Positions 23,793-36,605 are shown, numbered from the stretch's first letter. The stretch is 64,000 nt of DNA from Lactifluus volemus (GCA_022376515.1 WTXI01000012.1:620001-684000); one strand, 5' to 3'. The notes: generated by a model not told the origin, from the sequence alone. Program-made: numbers and translations.

Positions 23793-25223
23793 CGCGAGTA
23801 GGTTAGGGTATCGACGCGACGCTTTGAGTGAAGAGATAACTTAGGTAGGAGGCAAGTTTTTTATGCAGAACTTAGAGGCTCTTTATTCTGTAGAATATCA
23901 CGGCGGCCGAGCCTATACTCGTCCCATAACAACGGGTGAAAATGAGCAATACACCCGTCCCTGAATTAATAGGAGGGATGAATGCGGAAGAAGAGAACTG
24001 GTTCCATATAAGTTTATATCTTTTTGATGAGTTTCCATCGCCGCTGAACTGGAAGGAGGGCCGCCGAAAAAAAAAGCGCAACCACGTAAATGTGAGCACT
24101 ATATGCAGTGACTATTGCGAAAGGCGCCAGAAGATTAAAAAATCTCAGGGTATAGGGGGAAGTAGTGTCTCATCGATCCCTTTATGAAACCCCTAGGAAG
24201 CAGCCTAAGATAGCCCAGTATTGAAGTCAGGAACGGGCGCCTAAACAGGAAAGACTGTACTTGTCGAGTGTATGTGGGAACGACAGTATACCAGAGACAT
24301 GTCGAAGTGCGTTGTCACTCGGTGAGTTGGAATACAGCACCACCCGCTCATGTGGGGAGGAAGAAAACCCTGTCAAGTGCCTTATCGGAAAGACCCGAAT
24401 GTCAATGTGCTCTAAAAGTGATGCTTCCGACGGCACACTACCGCCGGTCTCTGCGCAACTAGGCAGTTGCCTCCGAACAACGATGAGCCAGGAACACATC
24501 TTGAATGGCACCTGATGCCGTAGGCCCTGAGGACCAGGGTAGGAAACTCTCATTACCTTGTGGTGATTGTGACTCTTTTGTGAGAAATTTTCAAAACATG
24601 AGCCGGAGGCACTGCAGCGGCGTGTGCGGTAATCATCATCTAACCATCACAATTTGGACTTCCCCCTGTTAAGGTTACCCTTAAAAGGATTGATCTTACT
24701 ATCTCAGGGGCTAGCTTTCAAAGCCTCATGAATGTGGTTCAAAACGAAGGATGGAGGAATCCAGATACACCTGTACGGTTGTCAAGATCGTGTTTCAGGG
24801 TTTTTCACGACATGAGCTTCTTATTGCGGCGCTTCATCACAACGCTAAGAGACGGAGGCTGTATCTCGCCCGAAGCCGATCCCGAGTTTGTACAACACGG
24901 TAGCTCGACGTCCTGCACTGCGTCATTTATGTGCATCATGAAATAATTGTAGTATGGATGGCACGCAGGCTTTCAACGGAATCGTGACATGCGAATATAT
25001 CATACGAAAGGGATATATCATGATCATAACGTCAGTCTCGCGCTCGGCACTCAATCGCCTTTGGTTGGGCGTTCCAAAACCGAGGTGTTGCCGCGTTCAA
25101 AGAACGCTGGGTAGGTTTGCCGGGTCATATATCAACTTCTTCTCGTCGGGCGGTTTGGTCCATTTATCTGAACAAAATCCAATCAGACCATTAAGGGAAA
25201 AAAGAAAGATCCATCCACGTGCG
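23793..25223. other. Intergenic, no gene seen
   Basis: Short frames on both strands (for example minus strand 24227-24553) have no recognisable motif and no coherent splicing. Confidence 0.35.
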
Positions 25224-28200
25224 TCAGCCGCACGCACCTGGACATGCCATAAAGTAGCTTTCTAATGCGGATACGAAGCGCTCTTGATATTCGTGAGGTG
25301 GAATAACGGTGATGTCCTTCCCTTCTTTCCCCGATAGGCCCTTCGCCTTGTACTCAAGTGTCTTCGCGAATGTGTAGCTGCCGATGGTGTCCACCAGACC
25401 ACAATGAATCTGCTTTCTCTCTTCATCGACGCCGAGCAGCAGCCTGGAAATCCAGGGAGATTAGAAAGGACGTTGAGGGACGATGCTTTCAGTTGTACGT
25501 ACGAATAGTCCATGATATTGCTCCTGGAGAGGAAGTCACAATCCGCTCTTACGGCCTCCTGAAGGATTGCTTTGGAAACAGGGTTCACTAACGTAAGAGC
25601 GCGCTGTTGACCTACGATAAATAAGTGAGATCAATAAAGGACGTCATGACAACCAAAGGTTGGAAAATAAACCTCACCTTCTATCCACTCGCTATCGAGC
25701 AGCGTCTTTGATCCCAAAGGGTTCGAATTTGTCTTCACCTTGCGACCTTGAATGCCCTTGAGGTCGAATGTTTTCGCCGGCTTTTGGCCGTAAAACAAGT
25801 TCTCCATCACAAGGAGGTCCGCCTTGGCCTGAACGGTTCCAGTTTCCAAGTTTCGGACTTCGACTGTGTAGAAGCCGAGTAGCTTGGCAAGGATAGACGC
25901 TCGGCTCCCACTCGACTCCATATGTAGGAAATATGACGGCGCCAAATCGATGAGCACTTGCCTATCGAGTAACGGGCGTATCGATCCACAACGGTCACTC
26001 TCTCTTTGAAAAAGAACAAAAGAAAGCAGCGACGTACAAGTCTGCAACGTTCCACGCGTTTACCAACGTTTTGACGATGAACCGATCGTCCGACGTCTTC
26101 CAAAAGTTCGAGCGACTCTTCCCACCCTGCGCTTTCCAGCGTTCACACTTTGCCATGCTCTTCGAGAACACGTCCTCAACGCCGCACCGCCGACGCAGCG
26201 CATCGAACTGCTTCGCATAGTAGACGGTGCAGCTAAACTTGAGCCGCTTGCCGATCGTCCAGTCATATCTGATATGTGGACGTTCGTCGATCGCGAGCGG
26301 GTCGGCATACAGGAGCCCATGATGGTTCTTGGCGGCCGGCGTTGGGGGTCGCGTGGGTTGCTCGCTCTTGAGCACGTACCGCATCGCGTTCGTCAGGCTG
26401 CTCGTCCAGGAAAATAACGACCCATCGTGCGTTCCCGTATCAGTGGAACCCAGCGTCGTTCCTGCTGTGGAGCTCAGAGAACGCGGATCTACGAGCAGCT
26501 CGGTGTGTGACGCCCCGCGTTCCGCATTGGCCCAATGTGGGGTTGGAACGAGAACACCCGGCGTGGCGTGTGCATGGCTATCCGCCCCAAGGCTCTCTGC
26601 CGAAGTCCGCGGGAGCACAGACGATGTCTTGCCGCGATGGACGTTCGTCTCCACGAACGCCGAACTGCTCGAGTCAATGCTGCCCTTCGACGACGGGACC
26701 GATGCACCATCCAGTTCATGCAGAATCCTGCCAGCGGTTACGACTGCCTCTGGCATACCGGTGACCTTCCCATCCACGGCCGCCATATTGACTTCGACCG
26801 CGGGCTTGGCCCACGCGCACGGTGGTGCTCCGTTGATGGCCATGCGCGATACGGACGTGAACGCCGATGACTGTGCAGCCTGTGCACTCTCTACAGGCAC
26901 CTTTTGTCGTAATACCTCCCTCAGCGACGACAGTGCAGTCGGATCGCGCGGGTGATCCTTTCGAGTAACTACAGCTGAATAAGATTCTGGCTCATGCCAC
27001 ACCGAGTCTTCGCGGTCTGGATCAGGTTTGTGAGACGAGCCGAAAATTTTGAATGACGACGTGCTAGCTGAGTCAGAAGATCGGACAGTCGACGATGAGG
27101 TCGTCTGACGTGGTGACACAGGTCGTTGAGGGTGTGCTGGAGCGGCCGCCGCCAATTGAGATGCGCGAGGGTTTAACATGCTCGCAAGCTCACGTTGATA
27201 ATCCAACGAGCTTGGGGAAAAAGCCAATTTAGCTTCAGTCTGGCGAAGACACATAACCCAGGAGGGACGTACCTTAGCGTAAATGCGATGATGCTGCCCC
27301 AGTCCTCTTCCTGAACGATAACGTTCCCGCCAGGAACGGCGTGATATCCGGCATGCCACCATTGAGGTTCCTGAATAGCCTCACGATCAGCTGCGAGGCG
27401 TGAGCGCACGGCCTTCGACACGTGCTTTGCCTCCCATGCCGCTAGCCGCAGGGTAGCTCCGTGCGCTGCAGAGTGGAATTCCCTGCGTGTGTTGTTCAGC
27501 GTGGCGTTAGGCGTGTCGCGCAGCTGTGAGTACAAAGCCTGCTCCGCGCGTTGGAATGTGAAACGCATGTTTGTCAGGAGATGGAGGGCCGAGGATGCAT
27601 TACTGAGATCACCAGAAGCGGCAGAAGTTTCGGACGAGCCAGCATGCGCACCAGCAGGCGTTATGGTATTCACAGAAGAGGAGGATGGTTGGGCTGAGTG
27701 ATTTGGCGTCGACGGAAGAGATACAGGAACGAGACCCCTGGGTGTCAGTCCTTCATCATCATTCTCCCAATCATCATCCGCAGAAGGTAGCCGAGGCAGA
27801 GTTTTGTGATAAGAAGCAGTATCACCGGCAAACTCGGCCTCCTGCAAGACCCATTGCTAAATTATTACCTGAAGGTATATGATTGGGAAAAAGACATACC
27901 ACTTTGTCCAAGCATTCTGCTAGAGCTTGCCACCAGTACTTGATTTCTAGCCTCAGCTCTTTTTTGTCTGCGTCATCGACCAAAGAACTTGATGCCGTCG
28001 TCGCTGGCGGCGGTTTTTCTACCCACCCAAACTTAGTGAACTGAAGTCTTGGCATTCGGAGTTCAAAGACGTCGTCTACTGGAGAAATAGTGAAGGAAAC
28101 TCGATAGGACTTGCATGCAAAGTGGCGTATGATGTTGAATCGCGATGCTGGAAGAGGTGTGGTTGGTGACGATGGAGAGGTATGCGTGCAGAGTATGGGA

Positions 28201-30360
28201 GAAAGTGCACAGATAGTAGATGAATACAACAATGACTCGAGAAACTTTGCGAATGAAAATAAACTGAAAACAAGTCGGTCACCACGACACGCACCTCGCA
28301 ACGGCCAAAAAGGAGCGAGGGACTTACTAGGTGCCATCAGACATTTTACATCGTGCCGTCCGCTCTCCACAGACCTTACAGCTCTGCCACATCTCTATTG
28401 CCTCGGAATGGATATCCGATGGGCTTTGTGCCTCCACCTTCGCAGAAACGGATATCCCGCCATGGATCCATCTGCGTTCGTGGTGCCTTTGGAGAACTTT
28501 GCAAGTCGACTGAGGGCATGGCTCATCGGCCCTCGCCGACATCGATGTGATCACATCGCCAAGGCTCCGGTCGTGACCACCGCCTGCGTAGTACACATAC
28601 GTGACCCAGCGGACACGCGGCCCGCAGTGCACATACGCTGGCAGTTTAGGCTCCGTCTCAACAGATGGCTTGATTTGCGTGCCGTTTGCCGAGGTTTGAA
28701 ACGTTCGATCTGAGCCGCGGGGGACGTGCTCGGAGTAGAGCAGAGACATTTGTTGCTGTCGCAGGAAGCCAGCCGTCCCAATCATGTTCCCGTGTATGGC
28801 GGCCTTCTTTCCCTCCCACCCGAGGATGCTCGTAAGACCGGTTCGCTCCTCACCGGTCGTGCGGCGCGCAGGGTTAGACTTTTCCAGCTCGGCGAGGCGT
28901 ACCAAGAATTGAGGAGGTGGGATGACAAGGCCGGTAGAGGCGGTCAACAGAACATTTCCTTCCTCGATTCTTCGCAATGCAGTTTGGAAAGATCGGTCGA
29001 GCGAAGGTTCAGGAGGTGGAGCAGTAGGCGGTGGAGACGGGCGACTTTCCCCAAAGATTGAGAAACGACGCTGTCGTAGTGCGGACACAGGGGAAGCATC
29101 GAGAGAGCCGCGGGAAGACTTAGGGCTATCGGGCTCATTGTGCGAAAGATCAAGGGAGAAATTACGAGTTTCTTGTGTGCCAGTGCCGATTGTCATGGAG
29201 CGGGGCAAGCGCCTGTGAATGAGCGACCAAATTCCTTGACGGAGGAGATCCCGCTTTCGTTGCTTCACTTCTATCTGTACTTCGGGGGAAGAGTTTCGGT
29301 GAGGGATTGTAACTTTCGGTAAGGGTATTGAGATTGGCGGGAGCTTGGGCTTAGGGTAGTGTAGCTCAACGGACGAACTGGAAAGGAAATGTTGCTCCAG
29401 AAGGAGGGACAGGAGAACATATATAGATACTCGGAGGACGCGCACCAAGGACGCATGCTCATCAGCCGAGCTCACTCTATTCAGCGAGAATGTGCCACCA
29501 ATAAGTTCCATATCATCATAGGTTCCAGATAAGTTCACTTTGTAAAGTCAGTCTGCGACGCAGCTGAGGGGAGGAGTTTCGGACACACCGTCCCACTCCT
29601 TGAAGCCATACAGGGCACTATTGACCACGGCTTCATTATTGTCATCGGGGTCCTCCCCGAACAGATCTGGAGGAGGGAGAGAGTAGATTCCAGGAGAAAA
29701 GGTGCACTTCTGTGCCGTAGCATCGCTCGCAGTCAGGGGAGAGGATGAATGTGGCAAGGGTGATGCGTCGGGTAAAGTGACCGTCAATAAGAGATGGCGC
29801 GCACGTTTGGGGCCATTAGAAGACGATGCGCAACGTCGAGTGGTAAGATTGCGAAGCTGTTGCAGCGCGCGCAGGTTCCGGTTGGCGTCGTCGGAGGGAG
29901 GCTTACCAGCAGCGCGGGTACGAGGGACTTCTATCTTGGCCTCTGCGGCTGCGGGGTCCACCTCCTTCGTCTGCTTTGCCGAGTCAGCAACCGCAGGTGC
30001 GCGGTGTTTCGCCTTGCTCCGTGCTTCTGTCTCTTTCTCCCTTGCGAGTCGCTCCTGCTCCCGCTTCCTGTCTTCAGCCGCGGCCTCCTCTTCACGTTTC
30101 CGCTTTGCAACCTTCGCGCATCGTATTCCGGCTAACCACACCCCTGCATCGACCTCCTTTGCGAGGTCGTGAAGAGCAACCTCTATACCTCTAAGCCACG
30201 CGTCCTTGTCTACATCACGGTAGTCCGTTTCCTCCTCTAGCGCATGTCCGATGAACTGATGCAAGTGACTGATGCTCTCGACTGTGAGCGCCTTTCGTAC
30301 AGTTTTGTCCATTGGAGGAGTAGGAAGGGGTTTTCTTGGGTCGTGACGCAGGGCTGCCAT
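25224..30360 (-). CDS. FAB1: Fab1-type phosphatidylinositol-3-phosphate 5-kinase, 1566 aa
   Basis: Eight exons: 30360-29589, 29537-28328, 28263-27900, 27841-27273, 27210-26038, 25961-25678, 25611-25503, 25443-25224; 4701 nt, all phases agree. The enzyme makes PI(3,5)P2 on endosomes and vacuoles. Visible parts: the tail of the chaperonin-like region (VLRVSIYVLLSLLLEQHFLS), and the Cys-rich CCR domain (CPQSTC, RRWIHGGISV, WQSCKVCG, KMSDGTYLFSFAKFLE). The kinase has EDWGSIIAFTLSSLDYQREL, the ATP-site Lys in RFIVKTL, LLVMENLFYG, FDLKG, SRSNIMDYSLLLGVDEE and GLVDTIGSYTFAKTLEYKAK. No FYVE domain and no core GGSL/chaperonin segment are seen upstream; the first 257 residues are a charged leader. The start is the first ATG of exon 1. 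The gene is divergent from the dehydrogenase at 30776 across 415 bp. Confidence 0.9.
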
Positions 30361-30775
30361 GAGGCTGCGTTGATGGGTTTGCGTCCCCTCTAAAGGTATC
30401 ACACTAAGAGATACAAACGAGCCCACACCTCTGCCACGGCGTTATCTAAGCCACCCGATGAGGTCACGATCTGTAGTTATGTCAAAAATGGTATGATCTT
30501 CACACGCTTATCGGAGATTTCTGTAGCACAGGCACAGACCTGACCTGGACTGGCCATGCCATGGCATAGCATGGGAAGTGGAGGCTCAATGTGGTCTTGT
30601 TCACAACCCACAATTAAACGCCCATAGCACATTATTCATCGCCAAATGGTTGCTGACTGAGAAAGATGAACAAGCATGGATGACGCGGCTCCAGTCTGTT
30701 GACAGGAGCTGAAAACGGTGGCAACCCGCATTATAAAATTCGCCATGTGTGACGGCATACGACAATCAATCTATC
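30361..30775. promoter_or_regulatory. Divergent promoter region, FAB1 / dehydrogenase
   Basis: This is the 415-bp gap between two opposite ATGs. TATAAA at 30732-30737 lies about 40 bp before the dehydrogenase ATG. No clear TATA on the FAB1 side. Confidence 0.45.
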
Positions 30776-32019
30776 ATGTCTGTTCGCCCCATATTTGTTG
30801 TCGCAGGCGTCGGTAATTCTTCTGGTACGTCGTCGATGTGTTTCTGTCATTAGAAGTTTTGGCTTCTTACCAAGCGGCACCTTTCACTACAGGCACTGGA
30901 GGTGCCTCGGCGTGCGTACTCTATTACTTTACTGCTCCGACGCTCGTCTATTAATGCTGATTGGTACATCAGACGCATGTTTGCCAAGGCCGGGTACAAT
31001 ATCGCACTGATCTCGAGGGAGAGCGAGAGCCTCCACAAGTTTGCAACTGAACTCAAGACGAGAGACACCGACGTTTGTATACCTCTACTTCCAGTGACCA
31101 ATTAACTACTCATCGTTAGACTTTTTTTGTATGTTTTTGTAGGCCGCAGCGTTCCCGATATCCGACTACAACTACAAAGAAGTGCAATCCGCGTTCCGCG
31201 CTGTGCGCGCGCATTGGCCAAACACGGATATACGCGTGGCGCTCTTCAACGCTGGCTTTGGCGTCTGGAAGCCGTTCCTGCAGATTACGGAGGAGGAACT
31301 GGACCGAGCGACGGACACCAACGTCAAGGCCGCGTTTGCGTTTTCGCGTGAGGCGATCACCGCGTTCCAGGGCCAGTCCCTCGACGAGCGTGGGAAGCGA
31401 GGCACGCTCCTCTTCACAGGCGCGACCGCTTCGCTGCGCGGCAACACGACCACGTCGGCATTTTCGGCAGCCAAATTTGCGCTTCGCTCGCTCTCGCAGA
31501 GTTTGAACAAGGAATTTGGGAAGGAAAATATCCATGTGCGTACGCTTGTGGCAACAATTGATTCAGCGCCCATAGTTAACTTTGCTTTTCTGCCAGGTGG
31601 CCCACGTATGTACACATCCTTTGTCCCAATGCCCAATGTTTTTTATTTTATTTTTACATACACTCTACAGACGATTATCGATGGAGGTAAGTATCATCCA
31701 GCCGATGCCTCGTGAGATCCCAAAAATAGATTTGCGACTTAGGCATCCTCACGGACTTGGCCAAATCCCGCCGCGGTGAAGAATGGGCGGCCAACCCTGA
31801 CCTCTCTCTTTCGCCTGAGAGTATCGCCAAGGTCAGCTCTCGCACAGCATGCTTTCCAGAGACACCTTTACTCATTCATTTTCTAGTCATATCTCTACCT
31901 CGTCGATCAGGATCGCTCTGCTTGGACCTGGGAACTTGATCGTAAGCCGTTTGACCGTCGCGTCTTTTCGCTGCCTAACAATCAACCATCTAGTCCGGCC
32001 TGCTCACGAAAAGTGGTAA
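30776..32019 (+). CDS. Short-chain dehydrogenase/reductase, c10-like, 251 aa
   Basis: Nine exons: 30776-30824, 30893-30911, 30973-31072, 31143-31535, 31597-31605, 31671-31686, 31743-31831, 31887-31941, 31994-32019 (756 nt, phases agree). The Rossmann nucleotide loop is GVGNSSGTGGASARMFAKAG, LFNAGFG is the NNAG-equivalent, and the active-site segment is FTGATASLRG...SAFSAAKFALRSL. The usual catalytic Tyr of YxxxK is Phe (F-S-A-A-K) while the Lys is kept. This is the hallmark of classical-SDR subgroup 10, whose substrate is unknown. VAHTIIDGGILTDL fits the substrate loop. Exons 5 and 6 are only 9 and 16 nt; they are required to keep VAH-TIIDGG in frame. Confidence 0.88.
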
Positions 32020-32349
32020 ATGCAGCGGAGTTATGGGAGCAGTGGACCGGAGAAAGAGATATGTGCCCGGAAGTTTTGTACTATACGGTCTTAGCGTCAA
32101 TTTCAATCGTGATTTATCTGTTTCTGTGCCGGCCATGTTCTCAGTAAGTTGCTCCGACCAGCAGATCACAGACAACTCGGAAGGTCTCAATGCCCCTTGG
32201 AGGTGATAAATAGGCTTAGGTAGAAATTATATGGTGGTGAAGTCGTAGTGCGGACAATTACATAACACACAAAAAAGCAAGAAAGCAACATCAATCATGA
32301 AGCCTGCTCGGCATACACCTGTGACAACTACATCGTAAGTAGAGTTTCA
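32020..32349. other. Short spacer, no gene seen
   Basis: 3' flanks of the dehydrogenase and of the Prp46-like pseudogene. Confidence 0.4.
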
Positions 32350-33370
32350 CACCCTGCGTCAAATAAAAGCACCTTGATTGTCTTGTCCGCTCCACCTGTA
32401 ATCAGACGCGGGCTTGTCATGTCGAACGTCGAACAGAATATACCTACCTCCGCCTCGAATGAATTTGGTTGCGGGATGTCCTCCATGTTCTGGAACCGTC
32501 GCATAATCCCAGACAGCCATCGAGCCATTATCGCCTGTAGGCTCATTCAACCGGTCGTTCGAATAAGACAGGGAGAGAAGCATACTGCCAGAGAAGACAT
32601 CGCTGATAATGTGTTGATGATCGCGTTGTGGCCGCCAAAGTAGATACCCTCGGAACATTTCCACTTTTTAATGTTGTTCCCACTCGCTAAAACAGTCGCG
32701 AAGGAATACCCCGTCGGGTGGATGGCGATTGCGCGAACGGACTTGTTATTGTGTGTCCTGCAGCCAAATCCAGTCCCATAGCCTTCCAGCCGTTGCATCA
32801 GACCACGATAACAAAATAGCATGATGTTGCTTGACTCACCGAACAGATGACCTGAGGGTCCAAGTCTTGGCACCTGACATCTGCGACAGTTCCTGTGTAT
32901 CCTGAGAGTACGTGTATCTGCGTCTTTGTGCGCATACCCCAGACCCGCGTTGACGCGTCACGTCCTGAGGTAACAAGCACGTCAAAGGTTGGAAGAAGAC
33001 TGAGAACGTAGACACCAGAGAGATGGACATGGAGGTGCTGGGTGATCTTGTTGGCCTCGAGGGTCTCAGCATTTCATCATCTAAGCTCGTGCGCATTAGA
33101 ATATGAGAATATGAGTCATTTTACAGAGCTCGAAACAGACTTGCCTCGTCCTCGCTACACGAGAAGAGATACGGATGATGAGGCGACACCGCGAGGCCAC
33201 GTACAGTGGAGATGTGACCAGTGAGCGACGTCGCAGCTCACCCAACGCAAGGTTCCAAATTTTGATGATGCGATCCCCTGCGCCTGTGGCAAACCATTTG
33301 TTGCCTGACTCGACGGCAACGCTGCGGACCCATCCCAAACGTCCAGAAATGACGCGTACGAGTTTCCACG
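32350..33370 (-). pseudogene. Prp46/PRL1-type spliceosomal WD40 pseudogene
   Basis: The minus strand follows Prp46/PRL1 in order: [59 protein letters not shown], then [61 protein letters not shown] and GIFCSTFDM...[13 protein letters not shown]. The frame is broken several times. Eight instead of nine bases lie between GEL and LTGH (about 33225-33232). The Trp of KCWDLE is TGA (33066-33068) and a base is inserted just after it. Further losses occur around 32560-32790. The N-terminal region before WKLVRV is missing. Intron relics remain, so it arose by DNA duplication, not retroposition. The functional gene should be elsewhere. Confidence 0.88.
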
Positions 33371-33521
33371 TATGTGTGATATGTTGGCTTGATAAATCGC
33401 GGTGTAGTTTTGTTCACGTGAGCGCTTGCGGCACGTCACCCAAAAGAAGGATATTTTCTCACATTCGCGGGTTAGGCTCCGATGATCTGACAATTGGCGC
33501 GCTCTACTGTCAACTCTCACT

Positions 33522-34870
33522 ATGTCAGCGGGCGATGCAGAGCGTCAGCCCTTGCTTTCTCAAGAGCAGAACGTCCAGGACCCACAATCCACCGATAACA
33601 TCTCCGTACCAGTACCCAACCTTGAAGCACCAACAGATGCCGATGCTACTAGCGACATGCCTGATGCCGTGGAACAGACCACGTATCTGTGGACTGTTCT
33701 TTGGTATATCATCTTAATATCAGGAGGAATTACTGCCCTGATCATCTTCAAGGGTTTGATCAACGCTGGTGAGGCCGATGTGAGTCCGCTGCACCAGTCG
33801 TGACTCTCACTTTTGGCCAAGTTTGACGTCCCTAAGTAGTTCGATTTTAAGAAGGCCCTCAAGAGTGCGCTGGGTGGCGGGCTGAGCGGCGCTGCAGGTA
33901 ATGCGTGCATTCTTTCCAGTGTTCCAAAATTACCCAACGTCTTATCTACTCTGCTAGCCATGGTACTCCAAGTCCTTACCCTCATGGTTTGCCCAGTCCT
34001 CAAATATGCCTTCCATATCACTGACCGAAAGTAGCCCTTACGCACGGTCATGAACTATCAATATCGCTACGGAACTACCACAACTCAAGCCATTGGTACC
34101 CTTTACGATGACGGCGGTTTTGCTCGGTACTATCAGGGCCTCGCTGCAGCACTAGTGCAGGGTCCTGTCTCCCGGTTTGGGGACACGGCTGCCAATGCTG
34201 GCATCCTTGCACTACTAGAAAGCAACCCCTTCATGCGCTCACTTCCAAAGTTCATACAAACCGTCTTCGCTTCGGTTGCAGCTGCACTCTTCCGCATAGT
34301 TCTCATGCCTGTTGATACCCTCAAAACGACATTGCAGACGCAAGGAAAGCGTGGCTGGATCATCCTTGGCAAGAGGGTAAGCTTCTGGGTGGTAGTCCCC
34401 TAAGGATCAGCTCTGATGCCGTCACAGATCAAAACATATGGTCTAGGGACCTTGTGGTATGGGGCGTGGGCGACAGTCGCTGCAACTTTCGTTGGGCATT
34501 ACCCTGTAGGCACCTTCCTTGTCACCCACCTGTCTGTCGATGGTAACCTGTGCAGTGGTTCGGAACTTATAACCAACTAGATCAATCCCTTCCCCAACCG
34601 ACGACTGTTTTCCAGCAGGTTTTGAGACAGGCGTTCATCGGCTTTATCGCATCCGTCGTCTCTGACACAGTTTCCAACTCATTGCGCGTAGTCAAGACGT
34701 ACAGACAGGTCAATGAAACCCGTATTGGATACTCCGATGCTGCTCGTTCTGTCGTCGCGACAGATGGCATACGTGGACTGTTGGGGCGTGGGTTGAAGAC
34801 AAGAATCATCGCAAACGGTGCACAGGGCCTAATGTTCAGCGTGTTATGGAAGTTATTCATGAATATGTGA
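33522..34870 (+). CDS. Mitochondrial carrier family protein, 359 aa
   Basis: Exons: 33522-33779, 33840-33897, 33958-33986, 34035-34376, 34428-34505, 34556-34870 (1080 nt, phases agree). The protein has an N-terminal hydrophilic extension (about 55 residues), a membrane segment (LWTVLWYIILISGGITALII), then the tripartite carrier repeats. Signature remnants are PLRTVMNY, PVDTLKTTLQTQGKRG and NSLRVVKTYRQ, each at the end of an odd helix, with GFARYYQGLAAALVQGP and GIRGLLGRGLKTRIIANGAQ as the matrix-loop motifs. It resembles an unassigned carrier subfamily with weak Px[DE]xx[KR] motifs; the substrate is unknown. It is probably in the inner membrane of mitochondria, or in a plastid/peroxisome-like carrier role elsewhere. 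The divergent Prp46 relic ends 150 bp upstream. Confidence 0.85.
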
Positions 34871-36605
34871 GCCATATACCGCGTTTCACTCGCTTCTTGT
34901 CAATAGCTGATATTCTCAACCAGCTGGGAGAACAAGACGAGGAGATGAATCATTATCAAATTACTGTTGTCTTTACATACACCTTTGATCAATCCATAGC
35001 CTAGAATACACCGGTGTCGACTCGTGTGGCCGATCACCACGTCACATGCAGATGGATGTAAGAAACGAGTACCTTTTAGAGGTAAGCACGCACATTGGAA
35101 TGATCCTAACCCACCGATTTGTCCATAAAGAGAGGGAAAACATGTTTCCGCTCGAGCCATCCCCTTACCTCTACACCGGAAAGCCCCATCTCGACCTTCC
35201 TACAGAATTTCTCATTTAAATCTTCTCCAATATGCATATCTCTAACTTTTTGGTCCGTGCTTACTAACATTTCACAGACTGAATGACACTAGAAATACCG
35301 ACGATGTCGACATGGACCTTGCTTGTACATAGGGGAACGTCTGTATTAAAAAAATGTACTGTACTAGAACACGCAATAACATAACACGAAGCTCAATATC
35401 AAAGCAAAGGCAACGACTGCACAAATTACCAACCTCTTGGGACCAATTTCAAATATCGGAAAAGATCCGATCCAATCACGAACCAGAATTTTGTAAGGCA
35501 CACGGTCGAATTACGACCGCACTGAATATACCTTGCAAGCAAGGTAATTATCCATTGCTCTCACCTCATTCAGTACCTCATTCGCACGACTCTTGCCGAT
35601 GTTTACGACCCGCTCCTTCCATTTGGTCATCCTCTTCAGGATCGCCTCGAGTCGCTTAAGCGATGGTTGACCGCATGGCAACAACCCGACGTTCATCTGC
35701 ATTCCCCATCTATTCTTGTTATCAGGGCCAGACTCCGTGTAGAATTCCTCCTGCATGATGATTATTTAATTGTTGTGGACCATGGCGGAAGTAACGGCTA
35801 CCGACATAGTGCGGGCTATGAATGCCTTGACTTGAGGAAACCGGATAATGACCGTGTAATCAAGACACATTCAGTCTCACTGCACTACATCGGGCTAGAC
35901 ACGCACGTCAATTATTAGGCCAGTTCTGCGCTGCGCTCACGTTGCCGTTGAATTTCTTGTGCGGAATTGCAAAGAATGTGCCAAAACTTCAACAGTCTAC
36001 CTACGTCATCTGCCATCCAGTCACAGCTGCCTGCATCTCAGGCTCGAGCGGTATGTTGTAACCATTGAACAAGAATGACATCATCGCTGGTTCTTGCAGG
36101 CTGTTGCATCAAACAGGCATGGAAGCTGCAGCTATGGTGTCAGGGTGCTCAGGCTAAAGACTTTGCCAAATGGAATTAGAAAGTTCTTACCTGCGGGAGA
36201 TGCAGTTTGGCGATGGCCTCTGTAAATAGAATTGGTCAGGCTCGACAAGTTTGGCCACCCCGACTCTCATTCCTGTTCGCCCAAGTCCACGATATCCTTG
36301 AGCTCAAAACGGGCTTGATCTCCTTCTGGCTACCCTCGGCCACACCGGACGTTCCGAGCAGAAGCGCCGGCGTAACGTCCGCGTCAAAGCCGAGAGAACT
36401 GCCATACAGGCCCGAGCCGACTCGGAATTATAAACCAGTTATACGGATTTCAATTTGTGCCAGGCCGTTTATTAATAAATGGGTGATTGGGCTCTAAGTG
36501 TAAGTACCCTGTCGAGTCCAGTTCAAACCAAGTAGTAAAAATACGGCAATAGCCAAATGAAGGTAGAGCCTGAGACTTTGAGGGAAGAAAAGGAACAAAC
36601 AACTA
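34871..36605. other. Gene-poor stretch with decayed coding fragments on the minus strand
   Basis: On the minus strand, coding-like pieces occur in order: SLGFDADVTPALLLGTSG (36360-36400), FELKDIVDLGEQ and VAKLVEPDQFYLQRPSPN (36190-36310, in another frame), MMSFLFNGYNIPLEPEMQAA (about 36020-36080), LLKFWHILCNSAQEIQ (about 35960), and MQEEFYTESGPDNKNRWG running on to 35511. Frames shift between pieces and no full exon chain is possible. I cannot name the family; it looks like a broken gene. Confidence 0.35.

Noticed and set aside
29702..30172. Plus-strand 156-aa frame opposite FAB1 exon 1
   Set aside because: Shadow of the Lys/Glu/Arg-rich leader of FAB1.
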